In this document: piece after piece, positions 10,245 through 22,762 of the stretch
How positions within the stretch are numbered: the stretch's first letter is position 1
Layout: each line of letters opens with the position of its first letter
DNA from: Hygrophila difformis
Taxonomy: Eukaryota > Streptophyta > Magnoliopsida > Lamiales > Acanthaceae
Direction of reading: 5' to 3'
DNA length: 64,000 bases
Assembly (NCBI GenBank): GCA_030278955.1
Contig: JAOANR010000002.1
Location: forward strand, 16,913,672 to 16,977,671
The notes under the pieces: model-generated
What the model was told of the DNA's origin: nothing
Seen by the model: the letters and a program-made list of their open reading frames with translations, nothing else
Databases searched by the model: none
Program-made: the position numbers and the translations under genes

Positions 10245-13205
10245 TGCTGATGCAATTGTTAAGCGGGTTTACCCCGCACCGGGGGTATGGGTAATGATGC
10301 AGAGGGCGGACCAAAGGATTCAGGAACGAACACGGTGGACATTTCTACCACTACAGGGCAGGGCACGAGTGGGTTGGTATATTTTGTACAGTGGTGCGAC
10401 GGATCCTGCACGGTTGTGCATTAGTCGAATACATGATGGGGCAGAGCAAACTATCTCAATCAGCATGCATCATCTAGAAGTTCTGCAAGAAAAGATCGCT
10501 TAAACGAAATGATTGCTTTTCCAAAAGCTACACTCTGCCAAACCAGATGCAGGTGGATTTTTTATGAAGGTAACTACGACGCTGAGTTGAAGTTGCGATC
10601 AATCCGCTGCAATTCCTTTCCTCTGCCACCTCCCATTGTCCACTGAAAGGCGTCACGTAACAGAACCACTCTGCGGGTGTCTTCCTGCTGACGATTCTGC
10701 TGCTCCATTGCATCAACTCTCTTCATTTGCCATCATTGCACCCACTCACGATCGAATAGAAGACTTCAGTTTACCATAAGTCAAACCTTGAAGTCGGACT
10801 TGGTTCATAACTGAATCATCCATATATTCCATGCTTCAATCCAGTAATGCTGGTTTAAAATCGTGGCAATCTTCCATGGGACGAATTTATGCCATCATTA
10901 CTGGTTATGGAATTAGAAATTATATTTCTATTTATCTTAACTCAACGAATACCAAGTGAGGGGCGTGCTGTCTTGCACTCTAATTGCAGGCCGACAGTTT
11001 GATAATACCTTTTCAGTAGGGATCATGCTGATGCAATGGTTAAACGGGTTTACCCCGCGCGCGGGGGTATGTGTAGTAATGCAGAGGGCGGCCCGAAGGA
11101 TGTAGGCACGAACACGGTGGACATTTCTACCACTACAGGGCAGGTCACGGGTGGGTGGATATATTTTGTAAAGTGCAGCGACGGATCCGTACACGGTAGT
11201 GCATGAGTGGAATTCTTGATGGGCAGTGCGAACTATGCCAATCAGCATGTATCATCTAGAAGTTCTGCAAGACAAGATGTCCTAAACGAAATGATAGCGT
11301 TTCCAAAAGCGACACTCTGCCAAACCAGATGCAGGCGAATCTTTATGAAGGTAACTACGGCGCTGAGTTGATATTGCGATCAATCCGCTGCAATTCTTTT
11401 CCTCTGCCACCTCCCATTGGCCACTGAAAGGCGTCACGTAACAGCACCACTCTGCGGGTAACTTCCTGCTGGCGATGCTGCTGCTCAATTGCATCCACTC
11501 TCTTCATTTGCCATCATTGCAGCCACTCACGATCGGATAGAAGACTTCAGTTTACCATAAGTCAAACCTTGAAGGTGGACTTGGTTCATAACCGAATCAT
11601 CCCTATCTCCCATGCTTCAGTCCAGTAATGATGGCATAAATTCGTCCCATGGAAGATGGGCACGAATTTAAGCCATCATTATTGGACTGAAGCATGGAAT
11701 TTAGGGATGATTCGGTTATGAACCAAGTCCACCTTCATTTTTTGACTTATGGTAAACTGAAGTCTTCTATCCGATCGTGAGTGGGTGCAATGATGGCAAA
11801 TGGGAGTGTGGATGCAATTGAGCAGCAGCATCGTCATCAGTAAATTACCTGAAGGGTGGTGCTGTTACCTGACGCCTTTCAGTGGCCAATGGGATGTGGT
11901 AGAGATAAAGAATTGCAGTGGATTGATCGCAATATCAACTCAGCGCCGTAGTTACCTTCATAAAGATCCGCCTGCATCTGGTTTGGCAGAGTGTCTCTTT
12001 TTGGAAAAGCAATCATTTCGTTTAGGACATCTTGTCTTGCAGAAATTTTAGATGCTACATGCTGATTGGCATAGTTCTTCATTTGCCCATCATGTATTCC
12101 ACTCATGCACTACCGTGTAAGGCTCCATCGCTGCACTATACAAAATATATCCACCCACCCGTGCCCTGCCCTGTAGTGGTAGAAATGTCCGCCGTGTTCG
12201 TACCTACATCCTTTGGGCCGACCTCTGCATTACTACACATACCCCCGCGCGCGGGGTAAACCCGTTTAACCATTGCATCAGCATGATCCCTACTGAAAAG
12301 TTATTATCAAACTGTCGGCCTGCAATAAAAGTGCAAGACAGCACGCCCCTCACTTGGTATTCGTTGAGTTATGATAAATCGAAATATAATTTCTAATTCC
12401 ATAACAAGTAATGATGGCATAAATTCGTCCCATGGAAGATGGCCACGATTTTAAGCCAGCATCATTGGACATGAAGGACGGAAGATATGCCTGATTCGGT
12501 TATGAACCAAGTCCACCTTCAAGGTTTGACTTATGGTAAACAGAAGTCTTCTATTCGATCGTGAGTGGGTGCAATGATGGCAAATGAAGAGAGTGGATGC
12601 AATTGAGCAGCAGCATCGCCAGCAGGAAGTTACCCGCAGAGTGGTGCTGTTACGTGACGCCTTTCAGTGGACAATGGGAGGTGGCAGAGGAAAAGAATTG
12701 CAGCGAATTGATCGCAATATCAACTCAGCGTCGTAGTTACCTTCATAAAGATTCACCTGCATCTGGTTTGGCACAGTGTCGCTTTTGGAAACGCTATCAT
12801 TTCGTTTAGGAGATCTTTTCTTGCAGAACTTTTAGATGATACATGCTGATTGGCATAGTTCGCACTGCCCATCATGAATTCCACTCATGCACTACCGTGT
12901 ACGGATACGTCGCTGCACTTTACAAAATATATCCACCCACCCGTGACCTGCCCTGTAGTGGTAGAAATGTCCACCGTTTTCGTGCCTAAACCCTTTCGGC
13001 CGCCCTCTGCATTACTACACATACCCCCGCGTGCGGGGTAAACCCGTTTAACCATTGCATCAGCATGAACCCTACTGAAAATGTATTATCAAACTGTCGG
13101 CCTGCAATTAGAGTGCAAGACAGCACGCCTATCACGTGGTATTCGTTGGGTTAAGATAAACCGAAATATAATTTCTAATTCCATAACCAGTAATGATGGC
13201 ATAAA
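10245..13205. repeat. Large imperfect inverted repeat II (four copies)
   Basis: A unit of about 650-790 bp occurs four times: A (about 10245-10890) and B (10890-11650) in forward orientation, then C (11652-12410) and D (12410-13205) inverted. Each unit holds the landmarks GGTTTACCCCGC, CACTACAGGGCAG, CCAGATGCAGG and AGGCGTCACGTAACAG, or their complements. The pivot near 11650 is itself palindromic (CCAGTAATGATGGCATAAATTCG against its imperfect complement). A/B and C/D could pair over about 1.4 kb. No protein is recognised. The repeat resembles fragments at 21580-21640 and 22495-22530, so it belongs to a dispersed local family, probably non-coding transposon DNA. Confidence 0.8.
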
Positions 13206-13698
13206 TTCTACCTCTGAAAGACGAAAGTTCTAATATAATTAATCAATTTAATTATACATATAATATTTATAACAGTAGGGGTGGTAATTAATATGGACTA
13301 ATTTTTCTATTTATATTATATTTGCATAAAAAATTGAATGATACTTTGGTATATGTATTATGAAAAAAATTAAAAATTTATTTCGTATATCATTTTGAAA
13401 AAAAATAATAGAAATTATATTTTACTAAAAATATTTATTTTCATAAATATATTATAATAAAGGGGAACTATCATTTTAAAATAATCGAGTTTTTAATCTA
13501 GTTTTTAATAAATTTAATAATTTATATTTACTAAGCAATAGTGTTTATTAATTTATTTATAAAATTATAAAATAATTTTAATGTTTATTATAATTATAAT
13601 TATATTAGCATAAATTAAAATACTCAACGTAAACAAAGAATTGAGAGAACAAAAAATAAATTGTTTACTCAGCAATTATACAATGTGGATATGTACAA
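13206..13698. other. AT-rich spacer downstream of the Ulp1 gene
   Basis: Almost entirely A and T with no recognisable gene. It would contain the 3' untranslated region and terminator of the minus-strand DUF1985/Ulp1 gene, but no specific signal can be singled out. Confidence 0.5.
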
Positions 13699-16600
13699 TC
13701 ATGGCGAGCCCAAATCGGGGAACTTGACTACTTCGAACACTATAGGGGGGGGGGGGGGGGGGGGCGGATCCGGCAATCGAAACAAGCCGGGCTCACGTAC
13801 GTCCGCGCTGAAACGCCATACCTGATATGCTTGCAATTCTCGCACCCGTCTTGCGTTAAAGCGGAATCTTTGAATATCGGGGAATTTGTCCTCCACAACC
13901 CACTTGGCGTTCAACAGTGCAAGCGGTCCACACGAGGAGCCGTCGCTCTGCGGCATGACGGTACCTTCTTCCGGAAGGGAGATGTCCCAGGTCGCGCGGT
14001 GTGGAAGATCGGGCCGAAGCTGGTAGTAGCCGGTATGCTGGAGCAGCGATGGAATGATGGTGCACAATGGCCCGAGGTCTTCGAACCGGGCTATCAACAA
14101 CTCCGACTTCTCGGGTCGCCTAGCATCACTGGGCGTGCATATGCTGTCATGGAAGAATATCGTCCAGCTGTCCAATCGGATCCGGACTATGGCCCAGTGC
14201 TGCCTGATGCACCATGGGCATATGACCTGTTACGAACCCACTGTAACGGTAAGTATTGCACGGGACCATTCTGTTTCGCAATGAACAAAAAGTGTTTTTC
14301 ACTAACCTCATCCAACTCCGCCCAGTGTGCGGTCGAACCCCACTGTGGTCTTCCCCCAACTATATACTGCGCCATCTCCTTCAATTTTAACTGATCAAAA
14401 TGGGGCTTCTTGGTGGTCGCGTCCCAACAATCACGCAACAGCCCCGACTGCGTAAAAGCAAAAATCGAAATATAATAATAGATCGGAAAGGGCCTACCAT
14501 TTTTTCCAACATTTGAGTAAATTCAACATGTTGAGATCAAATTTGAACAATACACACTTACCAGGAATGCGCAATCCATCAAGGCATACTTAGCCCCCGT
14601 CCGTCGCGGAATGCAGTTGATGAAGCGTGGCTTGTACTGCATAATACCTAGGTACGCGTCCATGTGCTGCAAATTATAGAGATCATTAATTTATTTTAAA
14701 TGCACAATTAATATTAGTCCGGATATATTAAGATAATTTCCTACGTAATACTTGATAATTTATTATATTATATTAAAGGGGAACTCACGGTGTCATCCAG
14801 AAAAAATGTATCGGTGCACCAATTCTGAAACCACCGATGGTCTGCGGCCTCGGCAGTACCGACGTCGCAGCTGGCATAAATCATACGACGAAGCGTTAAT
14901 GGTGAGTCATATGGAATCACTACCTTTACGAATGGAAAATTGCGTAAGCATACCTATACTTGCCATCCAAGCAATATAACTTGAATTCGTCGGTTCGCCT
15001 ATTACGCCGTGGCCTGGTGAGACGCATGAATGGGCTGCGCAGACGATGGGCGAGCACGCCATTCCGCTTTGTCCGATAGGGAACCGGTGTTGGATCCTGG
15101 GCGCTCCTAACAAACTGCACAGGATCATCGTTGTCGGAATCGCCGCCTTCGTTCCCGGCATCCCGAGCTACGACCAAGCAGGGAAATAAATGGAGCATAT
15201 TTACAATCGATCATGACTTAATAACAACACGTGCAGGTTAAGTACATAAATTTCAACATACGCTGGACTGGTGTGCGCGCATCATCTGAATGCACTGTGT
15301 CCTCTGCTCGGGTGACTCCGTCGTCTGCATGTGCCGTCCCAGGAACCGGGTCAGATGGCTGGCCCACCGCATCCGTCGAGGTCACTAGAAAATAACGTGA
15401 ATTATTAGAAATTACTGCCAATACAAGAAAACGTCTAATACAAGAAATGGTACGGCTCACACCAACAAAAGAGCATTATTTGCCTTACCCGTCTCAACAC
15501 GTGTAGCCTCTGAATCGACTGCGCCCACTACCCCATGTGCGGTGTCCGCGCGGACCATCTCCGTGCCTATCACGACAACAATCCAAGTACAGGTGTTACT
15601 GACGATATAATAATGGACGAAATAAAATGCTGGTTTATAAAATTCTTACCTGTGTCTGCGCCCGTACCATCGGGAGGCACTGCGGTAGAGTATGGGGACA
15701 TGCTGTCCGCGCGCGAACTATGTGCGTGTGGCTCTGGAATATTCGGGGAGAATTTAAGAAAACAATTGAATCATCCAATTTACAATAAACAACTCTAGGT
15801 AAAAGCTAACAATACCTCCCATAGTCTGCGGAAGCTGCGATCCACCACTGCCCGATGGCCCCTCGCTGTGGATGTCCTGCGAGTCCGAATCCGTATGCGC
15901 TACGTGGGCGTGGGTGGTGGCATACCGTGCCATGGACGCCAGCCGCTCATCCCGCTCTGCAGAGCAGCCCATCGCCGGAGCAGGCTGTACGCCCGGGATC
16001 GCACCGGCAGGTGGGTGCGACACGGTGCGCGGACTACGTGCCTGTGGCTCTGGAATATTCGGGGACAATTTAAGAAAACAACCGAATAATCCAATTTACC
16101 ATACGCAACTCTAAGTAAACGGCAACAATACCTCCCATGGTCTGCGGAAGCTGGGATCCATGACTGTCCAGTGGCGCAGAGGGCTCCCGAACATGTGTCA
16201 CTGGCCCCTCGCTGTGTATGTCATGCGACTCAGAATCCGTCTGCGCTACGTGGGCGTGGGTGGTGGCAAACCGTGCCATGGACGCCCTCCGCTCCACCTC
16301 CTCTGCAGAGCAGCCCGTCGCCGGAGCAGGCTGTACGACCGGGCTCGCACCGGCAGGTGGGTGCGCCACGTAGCGCAGAATGGCCCTAATCTCGGACGCC
16401 AGCACGTCGCGCACCATACCAGTCTGGCGCTCAATGTCTCTCCGCAACTGAAGCTGTGTCTGCGCCAAAATTTCCGCGAATGCAATCACGACGCGCTGCT
16501 CGACGGCCGCTGCGACCCTTTGCACCAGCTCCTCCATGTCCGGCATCGGATGCTGCGTCTGCTGGGGCGGCATAGTATCCGCAGTAGGCTGGGACGCGCT

Positions 16601-18021
16601 GGCCGGCGGGGCTGGTGGCGGCGGTGTGTCAGGGAGAGGCACCTGCTCATCTCCGTCTCCATGTACCGGGGCCGCCGGCTGCCTAGAAGTCCGCATGCGT
16701 CGGCTCGGCGGAGCATCACTATCTCTCCCCGGCCTATCTGACTGTGGCTCGGTGCCTGGAGCACCGCCCACCCCGTCCTCCGGCTGCTCCGTGGATTTAC
16801 GCTTCCGTCTTTTAGCCCGATGGTCAACAGGGGCCCGCACCCATCGCAGCCCAGTCGGCGTCGTCACATCTACCCCCATCATGTATGGCTCCAGCAGTTC
16901 ATCGTCCGTGGGGGTTAGTCTGTCATGACACTGGCGCTGCAATACAGAAGACAAACGTATAGGCTACTATCCGATAAGAACGTGTGCATTCAAATTAAAA
17001 GGTATTACCGAACTAACCTCGATGGTATAGAATGTCGTCCATCCCAGACCAGACGTCCGCTTTCTATAAGAATACCGCAACATCCTCGGGCGCTGGAAAT
17101 CGGGATGCTCAGAAGTGGACTGGGTATAGAAAGCCCCGACCTCCGGAATGGCCTCGCACATCCACACCTGTATGAGTACGAGCATAGAGAGATGGTTATG
17201 CAGTGCAGCAATTTATAGTACAACAGAGAATGCGTTTATGAAATCATAGATGTTATGCAAAGTACCTGCAATGAGAGGGAGTGGCCGTATAGGTGGACCC
17301 CTTTCCGGTCGCTCTTGCCGTCTACCGGGAAGTCCCTGATGTACTGTCTCAACACCTGCCAGCTCATCAAGCCCCAAGGAAATGCATTCCATGCAGCTCT
17401 ATCCTCGACCAAGCGCCACATCCATGTCTCAGGAGTCCGACTGTGGCCGTCGTGCCCTAGTACCAGGTAAAAAGCTGTCATCACCATAGCGACCTTCAGT
17501 GTGTCCTCGGGTGATTGCCGGAAAGCCCCATTCATATAAGCATCTCGGATCTTGTCCATAGATCCGCTCCCAAGGACCCCAACGTTTCTAGCATAAACGC
17601 CTCCAGCTGGGGGCTCCTCATCAGCATACAGCTGGAAGTCAGAAGGTCCATAACGGAGCCCCGTCACGAGCGCGTGCTCCTCCCGTCCAAACCGAATAAA
17701 ATGGCCGCACACGTGAAACCATACGGCATCGTCCTCGCCCCACGGCTCGTCCGTCCCGTAGTGGCGGAATGCCACCTCGTAGGACAACAATGCCGCCATG
17801 GCCTGTGCAGATAAGGTACTCTCTGACCATCTGGGCCGCCTGTCGCCCTCAGCGCCTCTGAATATATAACCGAGGCATGAATCCCTCAGCTCTGCAATCA
17901 TACCGGGCGCATCCTGCTCTAACCGCGCCAAAATGTATCCGATAGTTTTATTGTATCGTAAGTAAAAGTTCAGCTTCGGGCTCTTGCCCTGGGCTGATGG
18001 TCTTCTATAGTAGTAGTCCCC
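13699..18021 (-). CDS. Transposon-type DUF1985 and Ulp1-like protease gene
   Basis: A multi-exon gene read right to left. The exon at 18021-17266 encodes a DUF1985 domain with the hallmark segment EEHALVTGLRYG. The exon at 17167-17018 (VWMCEAIPEVG) continues it. The exon at 16936-16132 is Pro/Arg-rich with a helical stretch. Smaller exons lie at 16049-15816, 15738-15650 and about 15571-14312. The last exon (14226-13699) holds the Ulp1/C48 cysteine-protease fold, with catalytic His codon 14197-14199 (QHWAIV), Asp 14146-14148 (FHDS), Gln 13948-13950 and Cys 13930-13932 (SSCGP). Most exon ends have GT/AG sites. In plants this domain pair is known mainly from Mutator-like elements that captured a SUMO-protease-like gene. 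No transposase is seen here. It may still be expressible; its substrate is unknown. Confidence 0.75.
13745..13764. repeat. 20-base G run (Pro tract on minus strand)
   Basis: A run of 20 G inside the last exon of the DUF1985/Ulp1 gene. On the minus strand it encodes a Pro stretch just before the C-terminus. A change of one or two bases would alter the last 20 or so residues but not the protease core. Confidence 0.9.
15650..16370 (-). repeat. Tandem exon duplication within the DUF1985/Ulp1 gene
   Basis: The sequence around 15740-16050 is repeated at about 16050-16370, covering an exon, its splice sites and the neighbouring intron. Both copies encode the same peptide landmarks, such as THAHVA, DIHSEGP and SQLPQTMG. 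The acceptor CGAATATTCCAG recurs before the exon at 15738. The duplication adds a low-complexity linker segment between DUF1985 and the protease and keeps an open frame in each copy. Confidence 0.75.
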
Positions 18022-19293
18022 CTGCGATTCACGCACAAATGTGTTCTAGTCATACTATTGGATTATTCACGGAGAAATAATAATTAACAATATTTTAGTA
18101 TATTTATGAAGATAATAAAATATGAATAGAAAAATTAAACTATGATTATTATCCCTACTAGTACACTACCAAACACTGTATTGTATTGTTTAAATGCAGG
18201 TGTTCAGTATTATGTCGTTTTATATTACTACTGTATTAAATTAATGATATACAGTATTTGGTAGTGTACTGTATTATAATTATACAATATTTTGTATTGA
18301 TATTGTATGGATTTTAATTTATTACATTTCTATTAAATTAATTTCTATTAAAAATAATTTCTTAAATTTAATATTTTAAATATAATAAATATATAAATAA
18401 TATATGTCGATGTATTATTGTGTGATTTATTATGTGAACCCAACTCTCCACCATGTATTAAGTTATACACACAATCCCTCATTAAAATAATATTTTTATA
18501 AATATATTATAATTATAATTAATAGTTAATATATAATTATCTTAGATAATTAATAATTAATTAATAATAAATAGTTTTATTATAATTATCTCCATCCCAG
18601 TATACTATTATTTTTCCATAATAATTAAATTATTATAATTTCTGTTCAAGTTATTATTTTTTCTTCGTTAGTATTATTATATTATTATTATTATTATCGT
18701 TTTATTATATTATTATTATGAAAATAATATTTTTAATAAAATCAAATTTGTAATATATTTTTTTAAGTGCCATAATATCGTAATGCCCATCATGTATTTT
18801 TCAGAATTCATATAATAAAGTATAATTCAACGATAACTGGAAAAATAACTCGTCCAGCAACCAATTCTACAATTTAAATCCTAGAACTTCAACAATGTAT
18901 CATATGTACCATATACGATTTAACATGAACACTACTACAAATTCAACAGCTTGCAATTAAAAAATCGGAAAATTCAATCAAATGAGCGACCTAAGTCAGA
19001 CATCAACATAATTTCAAAATTCAACAATCTCGCATAAAGAATCCAACAAGCACCACTATATAGATCATGCAAACCAATAATTATTAAATTATTCAATTCA
19101 TATATTCCACAAACCGGAAATAATTCAACAACGTAAACTCGAAAATCCAACAAAAACTTCAACAGCACAAACTTCACAAACATTTAAAAATTCATGCGAG
19201 TAATCAACCAATACGTAATTTCCATAAACTTAATTAATTCTAACAAAAGTCATAGTTTGAATAACCGTAAAATTCGAAAAATGGAAGAATTAC
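18022..19293. other. AT-rich DNA upstream of the DUF1985 exon
   Basis: Mostly A and T, with (ATT)n-like stretches near 18670-18720. It contains one small inverted-repeat element (18160-18270). If the 19294-19446 exon belongs to the DUF1985/Ulp1 gene, this is its first intron; otherwise it is promoter or spacer. Confidence 0.45.
18160..18270. mobile_element. Small MITE-like foldback (111 bp)
   Basis: The first 21 bases, starting AGTACACTACCAAACACTG, are the reverse complement of the last 21 with one mismatch. The 69-bp centre is unrelated and AT-rich. No clear target duplication could be fixed, so the superfamily is not assigned. Confidence 0.65.
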
Positions 19294-19446
19294 CCGGACT
19301 GGGTCATGGCCGGCCGGGGGCGGAACTTCCGGCGGCGGAGGCGACGGCGCTGGCGGAATGCTCATCTCCGGCAACCCTTCGAACAACGCATCATAAGTCA
19401 CCATCTCCATTCCCGCGATTCCGGAATCCACATTCGCATCCTCCAT
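19294..19446 (-). CDS. Possible first coding exon, acidic/Pro-rich peptide
   Basis: An ATG at 19446-19444 opens 51 codons ending at the donor GTAATT (19293 downward). The peptide begins MEDANVDSGIAGMEM and is followed by a Pro-rich stretch (PPAPSPPPPEVPPP). There is no recognised domain. The orientation and position, 1.3 kb upstream of the DUF1985 exon, make it a candidate N-terminal exon of that gene. It could equally be a separate fragment. GC content here is much higher than in the surrounding AT-rich DNA. Confidence 0.4.
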
Positions 19447-19534
19447 TTTCAAAACTCCAAAATTCAAATTATTGTCGAACAAGGGAGACAAGGAAATAGT
19501 GGGAAGATGAAAGAGACGTCGGCGCCGGAAACTG

Positions 19535-19930
19535 AACTGCTTGGCCCGAGTATGGAAAGCTTGGCCCGGAGCTACGCTGCAATCGCCTGAGGAAGATGGG
19601 GGAAGAAGAAACGGGAACAGGGAAAGGGAAAGTGGAGAAGGGGGGGATCCGTACAGATCTTATCTGTCCGCTTGGCCCGGAATATCTTCGCTTGGCCAGG
19701 GCTTAAACCCCCTTGGCCAGTGTACATTAGTGTCCGGGCCAAGCGTTTCCCGCCCTTCGGCTTTGGACGCTTCGCTTGGCCCGGCCTTAAACCCCTTGGC
19801 CAGGGTATATTTGTTCCCGGGCCAAGCGTTTCCCGCGCTTCCTGATATGACGCAACGCTTGGCCAGGGCTTAAACCCCTTGGCCAGGGTTTATTCCGGGT
19901 AGGACGCAACGCTTGGCGTTCCCGAAGCCC
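19535..19930. repeat. TTGGCC/GGCCAA motif cluster, left
   Basis: About twelve copies of CTTGGCC(C/A)GG, in direct and inverted orientation, lie within 400 bases. They are partly arranged as a tandem unit of roughly 85-110 bp that also contains GCTTAAACCCC and GTTTCCCGC. The same motif recurs at 23640-23830 on the other side of the AT-rich block. Dense short motifs in both orientations are known from subterminal regions of CACTA and some other DNA transposons. No CACTA terminus was found here. Confidence 0.75.
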
Positions 19931-20735
19931 TAATTAATACTCCAATTATTATTAATAAATCATTATTAATTTAATAATAATTATAATTAATTATTAATAC
20001 TTAATAATTATATTTAATTATTAATAGTTATCATATATTTTAATTAATATATAATAACTATAATTATAAATAAATAATTAATAATAAATAATTTTTATTA
20101 ATAATTATAATTATAATTAATAATTTTTATTATAAATATTTTTAATAATTTTTAGTATTATTAATAATTTTTACTATAATAATTAATAATTTTAATTAAT
20201 AATTATTATTTACTCCCATTATTATTAATAAATCATTATTAATTAATAATAATTATAATGAATTGTTAATAATTATTAATTATATTTAATTGTTAGTATT
20301 TAATAATAGATTAATAGTTATAATTAATAGTTATAATATATTTTAGTTAATATATAATAACTATAATTATACATAATTAATTCATAATAAATAATTTTTA
20401 TTATTAATTTTGGAGTTAATATATTTATAATTAATAATTTTACTTATTAATAATTATAATTAATAATTACAATTATATTTAATAATTTTTATTATAAATA
20501 TTTTTAATAATTTTTATTATTATTAATAATTTTAACTATAATAATTATTAATTATAATTAATAATTATTATTATTGTTATATTATTATTATGCGCACTTA
20601 TCCTTATACTAATAATATTATATAAATTATTATAAGTATCACACTTACTATTAATATTAATAATATTTGTATTATTATAAATGTAACTGTAATGCAACTA
20701 CAATTACTAATATTACTTTTATAATTAATGTTCCC
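19931..20735. other. AT-rich spacer of TAAT/ATTA words
   Basis: Low-complexity DNA made of TTAATAATTA-type words repeated irregularly. A roughly 270-bp portion at 19935-20200 is echoed at 20215-20480, beginning at the shared CCAATTATTATTAATAAATC-like start. No gene seen. Confidence 0.6.
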
Positions 20736-21075
20736 CCCTACAGGGTTACGAAAGTAATTATACTGGCGAGGAATGAAAGGAATCGGCAATTACCATATCT
20801 CTGCTCCACCACTAATCCCAGCAAGTTGCGCGACGTCGGGAGCATTTTGGCATCGGTCGGCCCTCGCGAAGCTTGAAAGGGGGGATATTAAGAAATATTA
20901 CCCCCAAAAAAGGAATCACTCAGCTCTAATTCGGCAAATATCACCGCGTACAGCTAGTGCGGTAACGGAAGCTAATACTCACTGTCGGGCAATTTTCCCA
21001 CTATATTCGACCAATCTCTCCTGCACAAGACATGGAGGGAAGATTGCAGGCGGCAGGTAGTTTCTTAACTGCGGC

Positions 21076-21133
<58 letters not shown>
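21076..21133. repeat. (ATT)n microsatellite
   Basis: About 19 uninterrupted TTA/ATT units. Confidence 0.95.
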
Positions 21134-22272
21134 GCACACTTATCCTTTTAATATATACTTAATAGAACTGCAATTACTAATATTACTTGTAAAATTATTT
21201 TGTGCAGTATAGGCTTACAACAGTAATTATACTGGTGAGGAATGAGAGGACTCGGCAATTACCTTATATCTGTTCCACCACACTGACGCCCAAGTTTTCA
21301 ATCTCAGCGGCATTTGGCATCGGCCAATTGGTAATGACAACATTGGCCTTGGCGGCATTCGTCGAAACGACAGTTCAAACCACCTCCCCTATCATAAGGG
21401 TCAAAATGGGAGCGGGTGCACCAGGACCGTAGAACGTTCGGCATGCATAAAGGCTTTCAGGGCTGTGAAGCCTATGCTGAAATGGAGAAGTGGCTCGGTG
21501 GAAAAACAGATCAATATATAGATACATATGTGGATAGGACTTCACTGAAAACGGGAATCCCCTACATAAACCATATCGTGAGTTGGTGCAATGATGGCAA
21601 ATGAAGAAAGTTGGTGCAACATCGACGGCAGGAAGTTACTGTAGTGGATAGCACCCAATACCTTCGTGGATCTGACTTGTATGTTTTGAACCTAGCCTTC
21701 ACATCTATCAAGTATTCAACCAATCTCTCCTGCATTTCTGATTTACTGTAGAAGACTGCTCCGATCGCCAGCCTGCAGAATGGTAAATTATGAGTATTAA
21801 TTTACCATTATCAATAATGGTAATAAGTTACCATTACTGATAATAATGGTTAATTTTTTTTAATAATTATTGATAATTACTGATAATATTGATAATAATA
21901 TTATCAATAATTTATTGTGACTGATTTCGTATTATTACTATTCATATTATTAGCATTAATAGTAATTAAATTTTTTAGATCGCCATTATTAATAATATTT
22001 TGTAATGTTTACCTGTAGGTATTGTCCAAATACAACAATTGGACATGAGCGGCATTCGAAAAGACAACATTGGCCTGGGCGGCATTGGTAATAGCTACAC
22101 TTCGTCTCACACGCGTCACACTTGGTCTGGGCGGCATTGGTAATGTCCGTTCAGAAAGTTATTGTATTGGTAGATTTGGCAACACGGTACCGGGAACCGT
22201 AGAAACACATGAAACCGTTGGGAATAGGGAGATGGAGGAAAGAGAGCAGTCGGCTGAGAGAGGTTGAGCAGA

Positions 22273-22395
22273 GGGAGAAGAAACACTACGAGCCGACATA
22301 ATAAAGGGGCATCGGGAGAAGAAACACTACGAGCCGACATAATAAAGGGGCATCGGGAGAAGAAACACTATGAGTCGACATTCCAAATATTACTC
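22273..22395. repeat. 41-bp tandem repeat, three copies
   Basis: Units begin GGGAGAAGAAACACTA at 22273, 22314 and 22355. The first two are nearly identical and the third is diverged. The unit also resembles the arms of inverted repeat I around 9551-9585. Confidence 0.85.
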
Positions 22396-22647
22396 CTTTC
22401 GTGTAGGGAGGTTGAGAGAGGTTGAACATAGGGAGAAGAAATGCAATGGGTACAACAGTAATTACTATTCTAATAGTAATTACTCCTTTCGTGTCGTAGT
22501 TACCTTCATAAAGATCCACCTGCATCTGGGGGCAAATCATCTGGAAACGGAATGATAAACAAAGACGAGGTTGTCGTGACAGGGGATGGTGATAGTTAAT
22601 CTGATGATGAATCATAAGAGAGCCTAGTTCAATTACGTATTGTCTTT

Positions 22648-22659
22648 ATATTATTATTA

Positions 22660-22727
<68 letters not shown>

Positions 22728-22758
22728 GTTGTTGTTGTTGTTATTATTATTATTATTA
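22648..22758. repeat. (TTA)n / (TTG)n microsatellite
   Basis: About 110 bases of TTA units with a block of TTG units near the end. Confidence 0.95.
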
Positions 22759-22762
22759 ATAT

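Larger units (their letters stand above)
20736..22620. repeat. Mosaic of short duplicated segments
   Basis: Blocks recur within this stretch. The segment at 20745-20812 resembles 21207-21285 (shared GTAATTATACTGG and CGGCAATTACC). GACCAATCTCTCCTGCA at about 21009 recurs near 21718. GCGGCATTGGTAAT occurs twice (about 22078 and 22130). Segments at 21580-21640, 22245-22285 and 22495-22530 match the palindromes at 9-13 kb. No protein is recognised. The pattern suggests scrambled non-coding transposon DNA from the same source as the palindromes. Confidence 0.6.

Noticed and set aside
16160..16928. Plus-strand open frames of 130-193 codons
   Set aside because: They are shadows of the minus-strand DUF1985/Ulp1 gene, whose protein features are on the other strand.
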